From contig NZ_BMOQ01000002.1 of NCBI RefSeq assembly GCF_014647155.1, positions 62,001 through 126,000 on the forward strand: 64,000 nucleotides of DNA, read 5' to 3'. This DNA comes from Halarchaeum nitratireducens (lineage in GTDB: Archaea; Halobacteriota; Halobacteria; Halobacteriales; Halobacteriaceae). Within the stretch, counting starts at the first letter, position 1; every line of letters starts with the position of its first letter. Shown here piece after piece: positions 17,113 to 26,225 of this stretch. The position numbers and the translations under genes are program-made. The notes beneath the pieces were generated by a model. That model ran no database searches and was not told the DNA's origin. It saw nothing but the letters and a program-made list of their open reading frames with translations.

Positions 17113-17676
17113 ATGAGCGACGACCTCTCGGAGACCGCAGCGGACCTCGCCACCGATCTCGTCCGCGAGGACCTCGTGGTCCTCTCGCGTCCGGACGTCA
17201 ACCACCGGCTGAAGACCCGCCTCGACATCTCGAAGATCGACCACGACCGCGTGACGGAGGCGTTCGCCGACGAGGGCTGGGAGTACAGCCGACACCTCTA
17301 CTACCACCCGCAGGGGCTGCGCGACGCGACGACGGCCCTCGCGGACGACCTGCGCGGCGACGGCCGCCTGCTCGTCACCCACGACGAGGTCTGCGACGCC
17401 CTCGCGCGAGAGAGCGAGGAGGAGGAGCCGGTCCGCGACCACGTCACCGGATGGACGCAGGGCGGGTTCGACGAGCTCGTTCGCGGGGCGCTCGAGGAGG
17501 CGGGCTGGCGCCACGAGACGGTCGAGCGCCGCGGACACGAACTGCGCGTCTACCTCCGGCCGCTGTACGCCGTCTTCGAGGAGAGCTACCCCAGCGGGAA
17601 GTCGCCGCTCACGACCAACGAGCTGTTCTCGCACTACCTCTCCTCCTCGATGGCGGACGCGCTCGAAGACCGCTGA
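17113..17676 (+). CDS. conserved-looking haloarchaeal protein of unknown function
   Basis: This 187-residue acidic, soluble protein has no membrane segment and no metal-binding motif that I recognise. It begins MSDDLSETAADLATDLV and holds short basic segments (NHRLKTRLD, WRHETVERRGHELRVYLRPLY) spaced by acidic helices, which could suggest nucleic acid or protein binding. A TATA-like cggttatgc lies about 28 nt upstream, supporting the ATG at 17113. It precedes the formate dehydrogenase operon but has a gap of over 200 bp to it. Confidence 0.65.
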   Translation: MSDDLSETAADLATDLVREDLVVLSRPDVNHRLKTRLDISKIDHDRVTEAFADEGWEYSRHLYYHPQGLRDATTALADDLRGDGRLLVTHDEVCDALARESEEEEPVRDHVTGWTQGGFDELVRGALEEAGWRHETVERRGHELRVYLRPLYAVFEESYPSGKSPLTTNELFSHYLSSSMADALEDR

Positions 17677-17752
17677 GCGCCCTCGACCGCGACTACTTGA
17701 ACCCGGGCCGCGGCGTCCGCGGCGTCGCCTCGGCGACTCGATTTTGGCGCCC

Positions 17753-17854
17753 CTAAATATTCCGCCGCCGTCGGGCGCTTTCACGGGTCACGGACTCGCG
17801 GACGCCACCGTGCGGAAGAAGGGGCGGAACGGTACGAAGCGGGTAACTATTTTT
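17753..17854 (+). promoter_or_regulatory. two TATA-like elements before the formate dehydrogenase operon
   Basis: An AT-rich element ctaaatatt lies at 17753-17761 and a second, taactattttt, at 17844-17854. The second would start transcription near 17877-17880, at the ATG of a six-codon ORF just before the first operon gene. The rest of the gap from 17677 to 17892 shows nothing else. Confidence 0.5.
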
Positions 17855-17879
17855 GCCTGGGGCGAGAACGGTCTGACGA

Positions 17880-17900
17880 ATGGTGACACGTAGTGACTGA
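17880..17900 (+). CDS. six-codon leader micro-ORF overlapping the NuoF-like gene
   Basis: ATG at 17880 opens a six-codon frame (MVTRSD) that stops with TGA at 17898-17900. The stop overlaps the first codons of the next gene, whose GTG is at 17893. The ATG lies at the predicted transcript start. It may serve translational coupling or start-site choice; expression is inferred. Confidence 0.3.
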   Translation: MVTRSD

Positions 17901-19353
17901 TCCATCCGAACGAACGACCGCGCTCCGCGTCGCCGGAGCGGACGCCGCTGGCTTGGCCGCCAGCGCGGAACGCGACGGCGTTCCCGTCGTCGCCGTCGGC
18001 TCGACCGGAGCCCGGGCGCTCGAACCGCTCGTCGTTGCGACCCACGAAGGCACCTCGGCGTTCGTGCCGAACGCGGACGCGGACGACGTCGCGGCCGCCG
18101 TCGACGCGCTCGCGGACGGGACGCTCCCCGACGCCGATGCGCGAGTCGACCACGACGAGGTGCAGGCGTCGCTCCCGATCCCCTCGATCGAGGGCTTCGC
18201 GGGCGAGCGGAGCGTCCTCGCGCGCTGCGGGTGGACCGACCCGCGCGACCCCGACGATTACGCGAACGCGGTCGGTTTCAGCGACGCGGACGCCGACGCC
18301 GTCCTCGACGCCGCCGAGGGCCTCCGCGGTCGCGGTTGGGGCGACTGGTGCGCCGACGAACCGTACGCCGACCTCTGGGCGGGCGTCCGCGAGCGCGACG
18401 GACCGACCTCCGTCGTCGTGAACGCCCACGGAAACCCCGGGGACGCCCTCCTCTTGGAGAGCGACCCCTTCGCCGTCCTCGACGGGGCGAGCGCCGCCGC
18501 GCGCGCCGTCGACGCCGACTATCTCTATCTCTATGCGAGCGAGGCCGACGAGGCCGCCCTCGAACGGGCGCGAGACGCCGCCGCGGCCCGCGACTACGGC
18601 GTTCCGGTCGAAGTCGTCGCCGGCCCCGACGTCTATCGCGCCGCGGAGCCGACGATGGCGATCGAGGCCATCGAGGGCAACCACCGTCTGGAGGCGCGCC
18701 TGCGTCCCCCGGGCCCCGAGGTCGAGGGGATCTACGGCAACCCGACGGTCGTCCACACCGCGCGTACGTACGCGCACCTCGCGGGCGCGATCCACGGCGA
18801 CGCTCCCGAGACGCGCGTCGTCTCCGTGACGGGCGACGTGGCCGACGCGACGACCGTCGAACTCGCCGAGTCGGACACCGTCGCGAGCGCGACGGCCGCC
18901 GCGGGCGTCGACGACTTCACGGCCGCCTGCGTCGGCGGAAAGTTCGGCGGGATCACGACCGATCTCGACGTCGGCCTCGCCCCCGAGGACCTCGACGAGG
19001 CGGACCTCGGCACCGAGGGCGTCGTCGAGGTCCTCGGCGAGGACCGCTGTCCGGTCGCGTTCGTCGGCCAGCGGACTAATGTCGCCTCGGAGACGAACTG
19101 CGGGCGCTGCGTGCCCTGTCGCGAGGGGACGACGCAGCTCACGGAGAAGCTCCGCGACGTCTACGACGGCACGTACGACGAGGGCGGGATGACGGAGCTG
19201 ATGGGCGTGATGGAGTCGACGAGTATCTGCGCGTTCGGGCGCGACGTTCCCCGCACGGTGCGGACGGCGATGCGGGAGTTCGACGACGCGTTCGAGGCGC
19301 ACGCCGACGGGGACTGCCCGAGCGGCACGTGTGCGGTCGGAGGGACACAGTAG
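17893..19353 (+). CDS. NuoF-like subunit of formate dehydrogenase
   Basis: This 486-residue protein resembles the NADH-binding 51-kDa subunit of complex I and of NAD-linked formate dehydrogenases. The end of the family is clear: AEPTMAIEAIEG (251-262), GIYGNPTVVHTARTYAHL (about 279-296) and the 4Fe-4S ligands C403, C406 and C409 in NCGRCVPCREGT with C446 in TSICAFG. The flavin and NADH loops are altered: the glycine-rich GRGGAGF reads GRGWGDW at 146-152, and the usual NADEGEPG reads NAHGNPGD. FMN or NADH binding is therefore doubtful. It starts with GTG at 17893 and abuts the ferredoxin-like gene. It probably routes electrons from formate oxidation. Confidence 0.8.
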   Translation: MTDPSERTTALRVAGADAAGLAASAERDGVPVVAVGSTGARALEPLVVATHEGTSAFVPNADADDVAAAVDALADGTLPDADARVDHDEVQASLPIPSIEGFAGERSVLARCGWTDPRDPDDYANAVGFSDADADAVLDAAEGLRGRGWGDWCADEPYADLWAGVRERDGPTSVVVNAHGNPGDALLLESDPFAVLDGASAAARAVDADYLYLYASEADEAALERARDAAAARDYGVPVEVVAGPDVYRAAEPTMAIEAIEGNHRLEARLRPPGPEVEGIYGNPTVVHTARTYAHLAGAIHGDAPETRVVSVTGDVADATTVELAESDTVASATAAAGVDDFTAACVGGKFGGITTDLDVGLAPEDLDEADLGTEGVVEVLGEDRCPVAFVGQRTNVASETNCGRCVPCREGTTQLTEKLRDVYDGTYDEGGMTELMGVMESTSICAFGRDVPRTVRTAMREFDDAFEAHADGDCPSGTCAVGGTQ

Positions 19354-20286
19354 ATGAGTTCGGAACACGCAGACAGAGCAGACGCACCGCCACTGACCGA
19401 GACGATCGCGCCGGGGACGGCGACGGACCCCGACGTGAAGAGCGCCGAGGAGGCGACCGTGACGGTCGACGGGCAGGACATCGTCGTCCCGGAGGGCTCG
19501 ACGATCATCGAGGCCATCGAGGCCGCGGAGACGGCGGGCGAGGTCCCCGCGCTCTGCTACTACGATCGGGACAGCCCCGAGGCGGAGAAGATCGGCCCGC
19601 GCAGCGAGTGTCGGACCTGCATGGTCGAGACCGACGAGCACGGGATGGTGCCGTCGTGTAGCTTCCCCGCCGAAGACGGCCTCACGATTTCGACGGACGA
19701 CGAGGCGGCCACGGAGGCCCGCGACGTCAACCTCGACCTCGTCCTCTCCGATCACAACCTCCGCTGTACGACCTGCGGGAAGAACGGCCGCTGCGAACTG
19801 CAGGACGCGGCGATCGACAACGACGTCGAGGAGCCCCGATACGGCGTCTTCGACGACCGGGAGGCGTACGAGCCCCTCGACGATTCGAGCGACTTCATCC
19901 AGATCGACCGCAACAAGTGCATCCTCTGTAACCGCTGCGTGGAGGCCTGTAACGACGTGCAGGTCGAGGGCGTCCTGCGGATGGAGGGCCACGGCGCGGA
20001 CACCCGAATCGGCTTCCAGAACGGCTCGGAGACGATGGAGGACTCGACGTGCGTCTCCTGCGGGCACTGCGTGACGGTCTGCCCGACGGGGAGCCTCGTC
20101 GAGCAGGGGATCACGGACGCGGCGACGATCCCGCTGCCCGGCTTCAGTCAGAAGAACTCGATCGGGAAGTCCCTGGAGAGCACGGGCAAGGAGAAGAAGG
20201 GACCGATGACGCGGATGAAGCGCGACGAACCGAAGGACCTCACGAGCGAGGCGCGAACGGACGAGAACCCCGGTGACTGGCTATGA
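19354..20286 (+). CDS. ferredoxin-like electron-transfer subunit (NuoG/FdhA N-terminal type)
   Basis: This 310-residue protein carries four cluster sites in the order of the NuoG/HymB/FdhA N-terminus. A 2Fe-2S set uses C68, C86, C89 and C102. A His-Cys3 4Fe-4S set uses the His of SDHNLRC with C138, C141 and C147. Two ferredoxin 4Fe-4S sets use C189/C192/C195/C199 and C233/C236/C239/C243. In bacteria these domains are usually fused to the molybdopterin subunit; here they are a separate gene. Its stop overlaps the next start by 4 nt (ATGA). It would carry electrons between the catalytic and NuoF-like subunits. Confidence 0.85.
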   Translation: MSSEHADRADAPPLTETIAPGTATDPDVKSAEEATVTVDGQDIVVPEGSTIIEAIEAAETAGEVPALCYYDRDSPEAEKIGPRSECRTCMVETDEHGMVPSCSFPAEDGLTISTDDEAATEARDVNLDLVLSDHNLRCTTCGKNGRCELQDAAIDNDVEEPRYGVFDDREAYEPLDDSSDFIQIDRNKCILCNRCVEACNDVQVEGVLRMEGHGADTRIGFQNGSETMEDSTCVSCGHCVTVCPTGSLVEQGITDAATIPLPGFSQKNSIGKSLESTGKEKKGPMTRMKRDEPKDLTSEARTDENPGDWL

Positions 20287-22562
20287 GTAGTAACAACGAG
20301 CGAAAGGAGGGCGTCGCTGGATTCATGCAGCGCGCCAAGGAACAGGCGAACAGGAACGTCGAGCACTTCGCGGAGGGGATGGCCGCCGGTTCGATGCCGG
20401 AGGGCAAGCTCTTCGACATCGCCCAGCAGATCAGCGACAAGCGACTGGGCGAACTCACGGTCGACAGCACGACGTGTGGCTACTGCGCCGTCGGCTGTCG
20501 CTTCGACGTCTACACGGACGGCGAGGAGGTGCTGGCGACGCGCGCGGCCGACCCCGAGGAGTCCCCCGTCAACGACATCTCGACGTGCGTGAAGGGGAAG
20601 TTCTCCTACAACTTCGCCAACTCCGATCAGCGCCTCACCGACCCGCTCGTCCGCGACGAGAACGGCGAGTGGCGCGAGGCGACCTGGGAGGAAGCCCTCT
20701 CGCGGACCGTCGAGGGGTTCCGGGACATCATCGACGAGTACGGCAACGAGGCGATGAGCGTCATCGCGTCCTCGAAGGCGACGAACGAGGAGAACTACCT
20801 GATGGGCAAGTTCGCCCGCCAGGTCCTCGGCACGAACACCGTCGACAACTGCAACCGCCTCTGTCACTCCTCGACGGTCGCCGGCCTCGCCAAGACGTAC
20901 GGCTACGGCGCGGCGTCGATCAGCGTGAAGGACTTCGAGGAGGCGGACCTGATCTTCCTCACCGGATCGAACACGACCGAGGCCCACCCCGTGCTCGGCA
21001 CGCGCGTCAAGCAGCACGTCAAGGAGGGCGGCGACCTGATCGTCTTCGACCCGCGCGAGACGCAGATCGCCGAGTACGCCGATCAGTACACCTCGATCCG
21101 CCCGGGCTACGACACCGTCTGGGTCAACGGTCTCACGCGCTACATCATCGAGAACGACCTCTACGACGAGGAGTTCGTCGCGGAGCGCACCGAGGGCTTC
21201 GAGGAGGTCAAGGAGGCCGTCGACGAGTTCACCCTCGACTACGTCGAGGAGGTCACGGGCGCCTCTCCCGAGGAGATCGTCTCCGCCGCGGAGGCCATCG
21301 CCGAGGCCGACCGCACCGTCTTCGGCTGGACGCTCGGCATCACCGAGCACTCGCACGGGACGGACAACGTCGCGTCGCTCGCCAACCTCGCCGCGATCAC
21401 CGGGAACGTCGGGAAGCCCGGCACCGGCGTCTCGCCGTTCCGCGGTCAGAACAACGTGCAGGGCGGCGGTGGCGACATGGGACCCCTGCCGGACAACTTC
21501 CCCGGCTACCAGAAGGTCGCGGACGACGAGATCCGCGCGAAGTTCGAGGAGGCGTGGGACTGCGAGATCCCGGCCGAGCGGGGCTACTACACGACGGAGA
21601 TGTTCAACGCCTTCGACGACGGCGAGCTCCGCGGGATGTTCTGTATCGGCGAGAACCCCTCGCTCTCCGAGCCCGGCAAGAAGCACGCCGACGAAGTGCT
21701 CGAGGAGATGGAGTTCCTCGTCGTGCAGGACCTCTTCATGAACGAGACCGCGAAGTACGCCGACGTCGTCCTGCCCGCCGTCTCCTTCCTCGAAAAGGAG
21801 GGGACGTTCGCCAACACGGACCGCCGCGTCCAGAAGGTCAATCAGGTCCTCGAAAAGAAGGGCAACGCGAAGGCCGACTGGGAGATCCTCCAGGAGCTCG
21901 CAAACCGCATGGGCCGCGAGTGGGACTACGCGGACACCAACGAGATCAACGAGGAGATGCGCTCGCTCACGCCCATCTACGGCGGGATCAGCCACGAGCG
22001 TATCGAGGAGGAGGGCGGCATCCAGTGGCCGTGCTGGGACGAAGACCACCCCGGGACCGAGCGCCTCTACACGGAGGAGTTCAACACGGAGAGCGGCAAG
22101 GCGAACCTCACGCCGGTCGGCTACGCGGAGCCGATGGCGCCGCAGACCGAGGAGCTCCCGCTCACGCTCACCACGGGGCGCGTCCTCTACCAGTACCACA
22201 CGGGAACGATGACGCACCCCGAGGAGGGGATCATGAAGTACAACGACCGGGACTTCGTCGAGATCAACCCCGACACCGCCGCCGCCTACGGTATCGAGAA
22301 CGGCGACCCGGTCCGCATCGAGTCCGACAAGGGCGAGATCGTCGTCACCGCGCAGGTGACCGAGCGCATCGGCGAGGACACCGTCTTCGCCCCGATCCAC
22401 TTCGCGGAGACGGCGGTCAACACGCTCACCGACTCCGAGCGCCTCGACCCCGAGGCGAAGACGCCGGAGTTCAAGGCGACCGCCGTTCGCATCAGCCCCG
22501 TCGAGGGTCAGCAGTCGACGAGCCGACCCGGGAGCGTCGAACCCGCCCGGGGTGACGACTGA
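20283..22562 (+). CDS. fdhA: formate dehydrogenase catalytic subunit, Cys type
   Basis: This 759-residue molybdopterin enzyme oxidises formate to CO2. The N-terminal 4Fe-4S cluster uses C65, C68, C72 and C102 (TTCGYCAVGC). The catalytic pair C194-H195 in NRLCHSSTVAGL takes the place of the Sec-His or Cys-His pair of known formate dehydrogenases. RGQNNVQGGGDMG near 390 and the C-terminal molydopterin-dinucleotide domain (from about 625, LTTGRVLYQYHTG) also fit. The first 60 residues are an extra helical extension. It overlaps the ferredoxin-like gene by 4 nt and the DUF1641 gene by 1 nt, so the operon is tightly packed. Confidence 0.9.
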   Translation: MSSNNERKEGVAGFMQRAKEQANRNVEHFAEGMAAGSMPEGKLFDIAQQISDKRLGELTVDSTTCGYCAVGCRFDVYTDGEEVLATRAADPEESPVNDISTCVKGKFSYNFANSDQRLTDPLVRDENGEWREATWEEALSRTVEGFRDIIDEYGNEAMSVIASSKATNEENYLMGKFARQVLGTNTVDNCNRLCHSSTVAGLAKTYGYGAASISVKDFEEADLIFLTGSNTTEAHPVLGTRVKQHVKEGGDLIVFDPRETQIAEYADQYTSIRPGYDTVWVNGLTRYIIENDLYDEEFVAERTEGFEEVKEAVDEFTLDYVEEVTGASPEEIVSAAEAIAEADRTVFGWTLGITEHSHGTDNVASLANLAAITGNVGKPGTGVSPFRGQNNVQGGGGDMGPLPDNFPGYQKVADDEIRAKFEEAWDCEIPAERGYYTTEMFNAFDDGELRGMFCIGENPSLSEPGKKHADEVLEEMEFLVVQDLFMNETAKYADVVLPAVSFLEKEGTFANTDRRVQKVNQVLEKKGNAKADWEILQELANRMGREWDYADTNEINEEMRSLTPIYGGISHERIEEEGGIQWPCWDEDHPGTERLYTEEFNTESGKANLTPVGYAEPMAPQTEELPLTLTTGRVLYQYHTGTMTHPEEGIMKYNDRDFVEINPDTAAAYGIENGDPVRIESDKGEIVVTAQVTERIGEDTVFAPIHFAETAVNTLTDSERLDPEAKTPEFKATAVRISPVEGQQSTSRPGSVEPARGDD

Positions 22563-23287
22563 TGGCCCAACCGGTCCGCGAGGTTCCGGAGAGCGCGACG
22601 AACACGGAGCCCGAACGACCGCAGGAGGGCCGCGACGCCCTCGAATCGGTCCTCGAGGAGTACGGCGGCGATTACGCGGACGCCGCGGAGTACACGGACG
22701 AACTGGAGAACGTCCTCGAAACCGCGATTCTCGTCATCTCCAGCGCGGACGACGCGGAGGTCGACTACGTCACCGACTCGATGGTGACGCTCGTGAAGGC
22801 GGGCGACGCCATCAGCACCGAGGGGACCGTCGCGCTCGCCGAGTCGTTCGGTGATAACTCCGAGGGATTCGCCGAGGTCGTCGACGACGTGGTGCGCCTC
22901 CAGCAGGAGGGCCACCTCACGATGTTCCTCGAACTCGCGGGGACGCTCGCGGAACCGCTCGACGAGGACGATGCCGAGCGACTCGCTAACACCGTCGGGG
23001 AGAACGCCGAGGAGCTCGCGGACGTCCTCGACGACCTGATGGCACTGAAGCAGACCGGTCAGCTCGACGCGCTCCTCGAACTCGCGGCGACGTTCTCCAC
23101 CCTCGACGCCGACGAGACGACCGCGAACGCCCTCAACGACGTCCTCGGTGCCGTCGGTGAGGCCGAGGAGGAGTCCGAGCCGATGGGTCTCTTCGGCGCG
23201 CTCGGCGCGTTGCGAAGCAGCGAGGCCCGCGCCGGTCTCGGATACGTCGTCGAGATACTGAAGGGTCTCGGCCGCCGTAACACCTAG
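22562..23287 (+). CDS. DUF1641 protein associated with formate dehydrogenase
   Basis: This 241-residue acidic, helix-rich protein ends with GLFGALGALRSSEARAGLGYVVEILKGLG, the conserved end of the DUF1641 family. Such proteins are encoded beside formate dehydrogenase in Bacillus and archaea (YrhD-like). Several short repeated helices (for example LADVLDDLMALKQTGQLDALLELA) suggest a helical bundle. The role is unknown; assembly or membrane docking of the enzyme is an inference. Its ATG overlaps the fdhA stop by 1 nt (TGATG). Confidence 0.8.
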   Translation: MAQPVREVPESATNTEPERPQEGRDALESVLEEYGGDYADAAEYTDELENVLETAILVISSADDAEVDYVTDSMVTLVKAGDAISTEGTVALAESFGDNSEGFAEVVDDVVRLQQEGHLTMFLELAGTLAEPLDEDDAERLANTVGENAEELADVLDDLMALKQTGQLDALLELAATFSTLDADETTANALNDVLGAVGEAEEESEPMGLFGALGALRSSEARAGLGYVVEILKGLGRRNT

Positions 23288-25213
23288 GTGATGCACGAGG
23301 CGGGCACGGACGACGCGAGCGACCGATCGGAGACCGCGGGAACGACCGTCTGCCCGCTCTGTGCGGTCGGCTGTCACCTCACGCCGGCCGACGGGGCGGG
23401 TGCGGGCGGCCGGGCGCGCGGCGTCGCCGGCCCCGCGAACCCGAACGGCCGGCTCTGCGCGAAGGGCGTCAACGCCTTCGAGAGCGTCGACGACCCCGAC
23501 CGACTCACCCGACCGCTCGTTCGTGAGGACGGTGCGCTCGTTCCGACGGACTGGACGACGGCGCTCGATCGCGCGGCCGACGGTCTCGCCGCCGTCGCGG
23601 ACGCGCGCGACCCCGACGCGCTCGCGTTCTTCGGCGCGCCACACTGCTCGAACGAGGAGAACTACCTCTTACAGAAGCTCGCGCGGACGGTCGGATCGAA
23701 CACCGTCGACAACCGTGCCCGCCTCTGTCACGACAACGCCGCCGAGGCGCTCGCCGATCGCTTCGGCTATCCGGCCTCGACGTTCGGCATGGACGAGCTC
23801 GTCGACAGCGACCTCGTCCTCGTCGTCGGCGCGAACCCGGCCGTCCAACAGCCCGTCGCGTTCAACGCGTTCGTTCGCGGCGGCGACGCCGACGTCGTTC
23901 ACGTCGACCCGCGGGCGAACGAGACGACGCGCGCGGCGGACGTCCACCTCGCGCCCCGACCCGGGACGGACGCGCTGTTCTTCCACGCGGTCGCCGCGGA
24001 ACTCATCGAGCGCGACGCCGTCGACGCGTCGTTCGTCGCCGAACGCACGACCGGGTTCGACGGCTACCGGGAGTCCCTCTCGGACGTCGACGCCGTGCGG
24101 GCCGCGGCGGCGACGGACGTCCCCGCGGGCGACGTGCGCGACCTCAGCGAGCGGATCGCCGCCGCCGACGGCGTCGCGGTCATCGCCGGCACGGGCGTCG
24201 AGGCGGACGGCGGCGCGACGGCGCGCGCGCTCTGCGATCTGCTCTGTCTCACGGGCGACGTCGGGCGAACCGGCGCGGGCTTCGCGCTCTTCCGCGGGCT
24301 GAACAACGAGCAGGGCGCGACCGACGTCGGCTGTCGGCCGGACGAACTCCCGGGTCACGCCGACCTCACGGATCCCGCGGCCCGCGAGCGCGTCGCCGAC
24401 GTCTGGGGCGCCGACGTCCCCGAGACCCCGGGACTGAACGAGAAGGAGGCGCTCGCCGCGTTCGGCGAGTCGATCCACGGGGCGCTCGTCGTCGGCGAGA
24501 ACCCCGCGATCTCGAAGCGCGATGCCGATTGGACGGCGGCGCGCCTCGACGCCCTCGACACGCTCGTCGTCGTCGACGTCTACGAGACGGAGACGACCGC
24601 GCACGCGGACGTCGTCCTCCCCGCCGCCGTCGGCGTGGAGAAGACGGGGACGGTCACGAACCTCGATCGCCGCGTGCAGGCGCTCGCCGCCGTAGCCGAC
24701 CCACCGGGCGACGCCCGACCGGACTTCGAGACGCTCTGCGCCCTCGGACGGCGCCTCATGGGCGACGGCTTCGAGTACGACGGCCCGCGCGAGGCCTTCG
24801 CCGAGCTCCGCGCGGTGAGCCCGATCCACGCCGACGTCACCGTCGGCGAGCGGTGGGGCGACGACTACCGCGAGCGCTTCGCCACGCCCGACGGCCGCGC
24901 CGCCTTCGCGCCCGTCGAGACGGACGTCGAGGTCGACGCGGATGGACTGGCGCTCGTCGTCGGCTCCCGCGCCGGCGGCTTCGGGGCGGCCGACGCGACC
25001 GCGGACGAACTGCTCCACCTCAACCCCGCGGACGCCGACGCGCTCGGCCTCGCCGACGGCGACGCCGTCGTCGTCCGCGGCGACGGCGCCAGCGTCGAGA
25101 CGGTACTCACCGTCGAGGACGGCGTCCGCCGCGGCGTCGCCTATCTCCACGCGGACGTCGCCGATCCCCTCGTGCGCGCCGGGACGGCGAGCGTCGAGGT
25201 GGCGGCCGCGTAA
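23288..25213 (+). CDS. second molybdopterin oxidoreductase, formate dehydrogenase-like
   Basis: This 641-residue paralogue of FdhA starts at the codon right after the DUF1641 stop (GTG at 23288; ATG at 23291 is the alternative). The 4Fe-4S ligands are C22, C25, C29 and C57. The catalytic-type pair C147-H148 lies in RARLCHDNAAEAL, and RGLNNEQGATDVG matches the RGQNN region of FdhA. It lacks the long N-terminal extension, and its C-terminal domain is shorter. A role as a second formate dehydrogenase or as an assimilatory-type reductase is possible. A tight operon position suggests shared expression and use of the same electron carriers. Confidence 0.8.
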   Translation: MMHEAGTDDASDRSETAGTTVCPLCAVGCHLTPADGAGAGGRARGVAGPANPNGRLCAKGVNAFESVDDPDRLTRPLVREDGALVPTDWTTALDRAADGLAAVADARDPDALAFFGAPHCSNEENYLLQKLARTVGSNTVDNRARLCHDNAAEALADRFGYPASTFGMDELVDSDLVLVVGANPAVQQPVAFNAFVRGGDADVVHVDPRANETTRAADVHLAPRPGTDALFFHAVAAELIERDAVDASFVAERTTGFDGYRESLSDVDAVRAAAATDVPAGDVRDLSERIAAADGVAVIAGTGVEADGGATARALCDLLCLTGDVGRTGAGFALFRGLNNEQGATDVGCRPDELPGHADLTDPAARERVADVWGADVPETPGLNEKEALAAFGESIHGALVVGENPAISKRDADWTAARLDALDTLVVVDVYETETTAHADVVLPAAVGVEKTGTVTNLDRRVQALAAVADPPGDARPDFETLCALGRRLMGDGFEYDGPREAFAELRAVSPIHADVTVGERWGDDYRERFATPDGRAAFAPVETDVEVDADGLALVVGSRAGGFGAADATADELLHLNPADADALGLADGDAVVVRGDGASVETVLTVEDGVRRGVAYLHADVADPLVRAGTASVEVAAA

Positions 25214-25262
25214 CGCCGCTCGGAGCGCCGACGTCTTGTGTCCGCGCCGTCTCCCTTCACGC

Positions 25263-25541
25263 ATGTCCCGCCTCGTCGAACGCGACGCGCACGGTCCCGT
25301 GAAACTCGACGCCGACGATGTCGATCCCGAGAAGGGCGATATCGCGGTCTGTCGCTGCGGCCTCTCCGACGAGCATCCCTTCTGTGACGGTTCGCATCGC
25401 GCGACGGCGGACGAGTCGCCCGACGAGACGTACTGCTACGACGCGGACGGTGAGCGCCGCGTCGTCGTCGACGTCGTCTGCGAGGCCGACGCCGACGCCG
25501 AGGAGCGGGACGGGGACGAGGACGCGAACGAGACCGGGTGA
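25263..25541 (+). CDS. CDGSH iron-sulfur domain protein
   Basis: This 92-residue protein has the 2Fe-2S signature CRCGLSDEHPFCDGSH, with likely ligands C30, C32, C41 and H45. This is the mitoNEET-type cluster with three Cys and one His. The rest is acidic. It starts 49 bp after the formate dehydrogenase operon on the same strand, so co-transcription is possible but not shown. Such proteins are small redox or cluster-transfer proteins; its partner is unknown. Confidence 0.88.
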   Translation: MSRLVERDAHGPVKLDADDVDPEKGDIAVCRCGLSDEHPFCDGSHRATADESPDETYCYDADGERRVVVDVVCEADADAEERDGDEDANETG

Positions 25542-25550
25542 CGGCCCCGA

Positions 25551-26225
25551 TCAGACCTGCGGTCCGAGCTCCTCGTAGGGCTGGACGACGACGAAGCCGG
25601 CGTCGCCCTCGAAGACGAGCTGATAGCGCTCGTCGGAGGAGCTCCCGACGAGGTCGCTGAGGCTCCGATTCGACTCGACGCTCGGGGAGAGGTCGCGGCT
25701 CCACGCGACGGTGGCGTCGGGGTCGGTGCGGACGGGCGGCGTGAGGACGAGCGGATCGCCGTGCGTGGTGATGGCGACCGTCCCCGGCCCGGAGAGGAAG
25801 ACGTTCGTCAACCCGGCGGCGGAGGCCCCGCCGAGGCTCCCGGTGACGCCGATCTCGTAGTCGACGCGGTCCTCGAAGGCGAGCACGTCCATCCCGTTCA
25901 CGGAGATGGCCTCGTCGGCGTCGAGTTCGAGCAGTTGGATCTCCTTGCCCTGATCGGCGACGTAGAGGTGGCCCTGTCCCGAGACCTCCATGACGGGCGT
26001 CCCCTCGCTCGTCGCCTTCTCCTTCAGGAAGCCCGTGACACCGCCCTCGGCGGAGGACTTTCCCGTGAAGGAGAGATCGCCGTCGAAGGCGACCATCGCA
26101 CCCGCCTTCGTGATCACGGTGCCGTCGACCGCGATATCGAGGAGCTTCCCGTTCTCCAGTTCGAACTGTTCGCCGCTCTCGTCCGGTTCGTTCGCGGTGA
26201 CGAACTCGTCGAGTTCCATGGACAT
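25551..26225 (-). CDS. AIM24 family protein
   Basis: This 224-residue protein belongs to the AIM24 (DUF124) beta-rich family. Typical features are KLLDIAVDGTVITKAGAMVAFDGDLSF near 26-52 and GPGTVAITTHGDPLVL near 148-163. The function is unknown; family members occur in most haloarchaea, and the mitochondrial namesake supports cristae structure. Two ATG codons (26225 and 26219) are possible starts. It converges on the CDGSH gene with a 9-bp gap. Confidence 0.85.
   Translation of the reverse strand: MSMELDEFVTANEPDESGEQFELENGKLLDIAVDGTVITKAGAMVAFDGDLSFTGKSSAEGGVTGFLKEKATSEGTPVMEVSGQGHLYVADQGKEIQLLELDADEAISVNGMDVLAFEDRVDYEIGVTGSLGGASAAGLTNVFLSGPGTVAITTHGDPLVLTPPVRTDPDATVAWSRDLSPSVESNRSLSDLVGSSSDERYQLVFEGDAGFVVVQPYEELGPQV

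Noticed and set aside
17788-20067. Long minus-strand open frame opposite the formate dehydrogenase operon
   Set aside because: The plus-strand frames carry cluster ligands and family motifs; the minus frame is low in complexity and has no recognisable domain.
20148-22400. 750-codon minus-strand frame opposite fdhA
   Set aside because: It is an antisense shadow of the catalytic subunit in GC-rich DNA. The Val/Asp/Arg-rich composition supports that.
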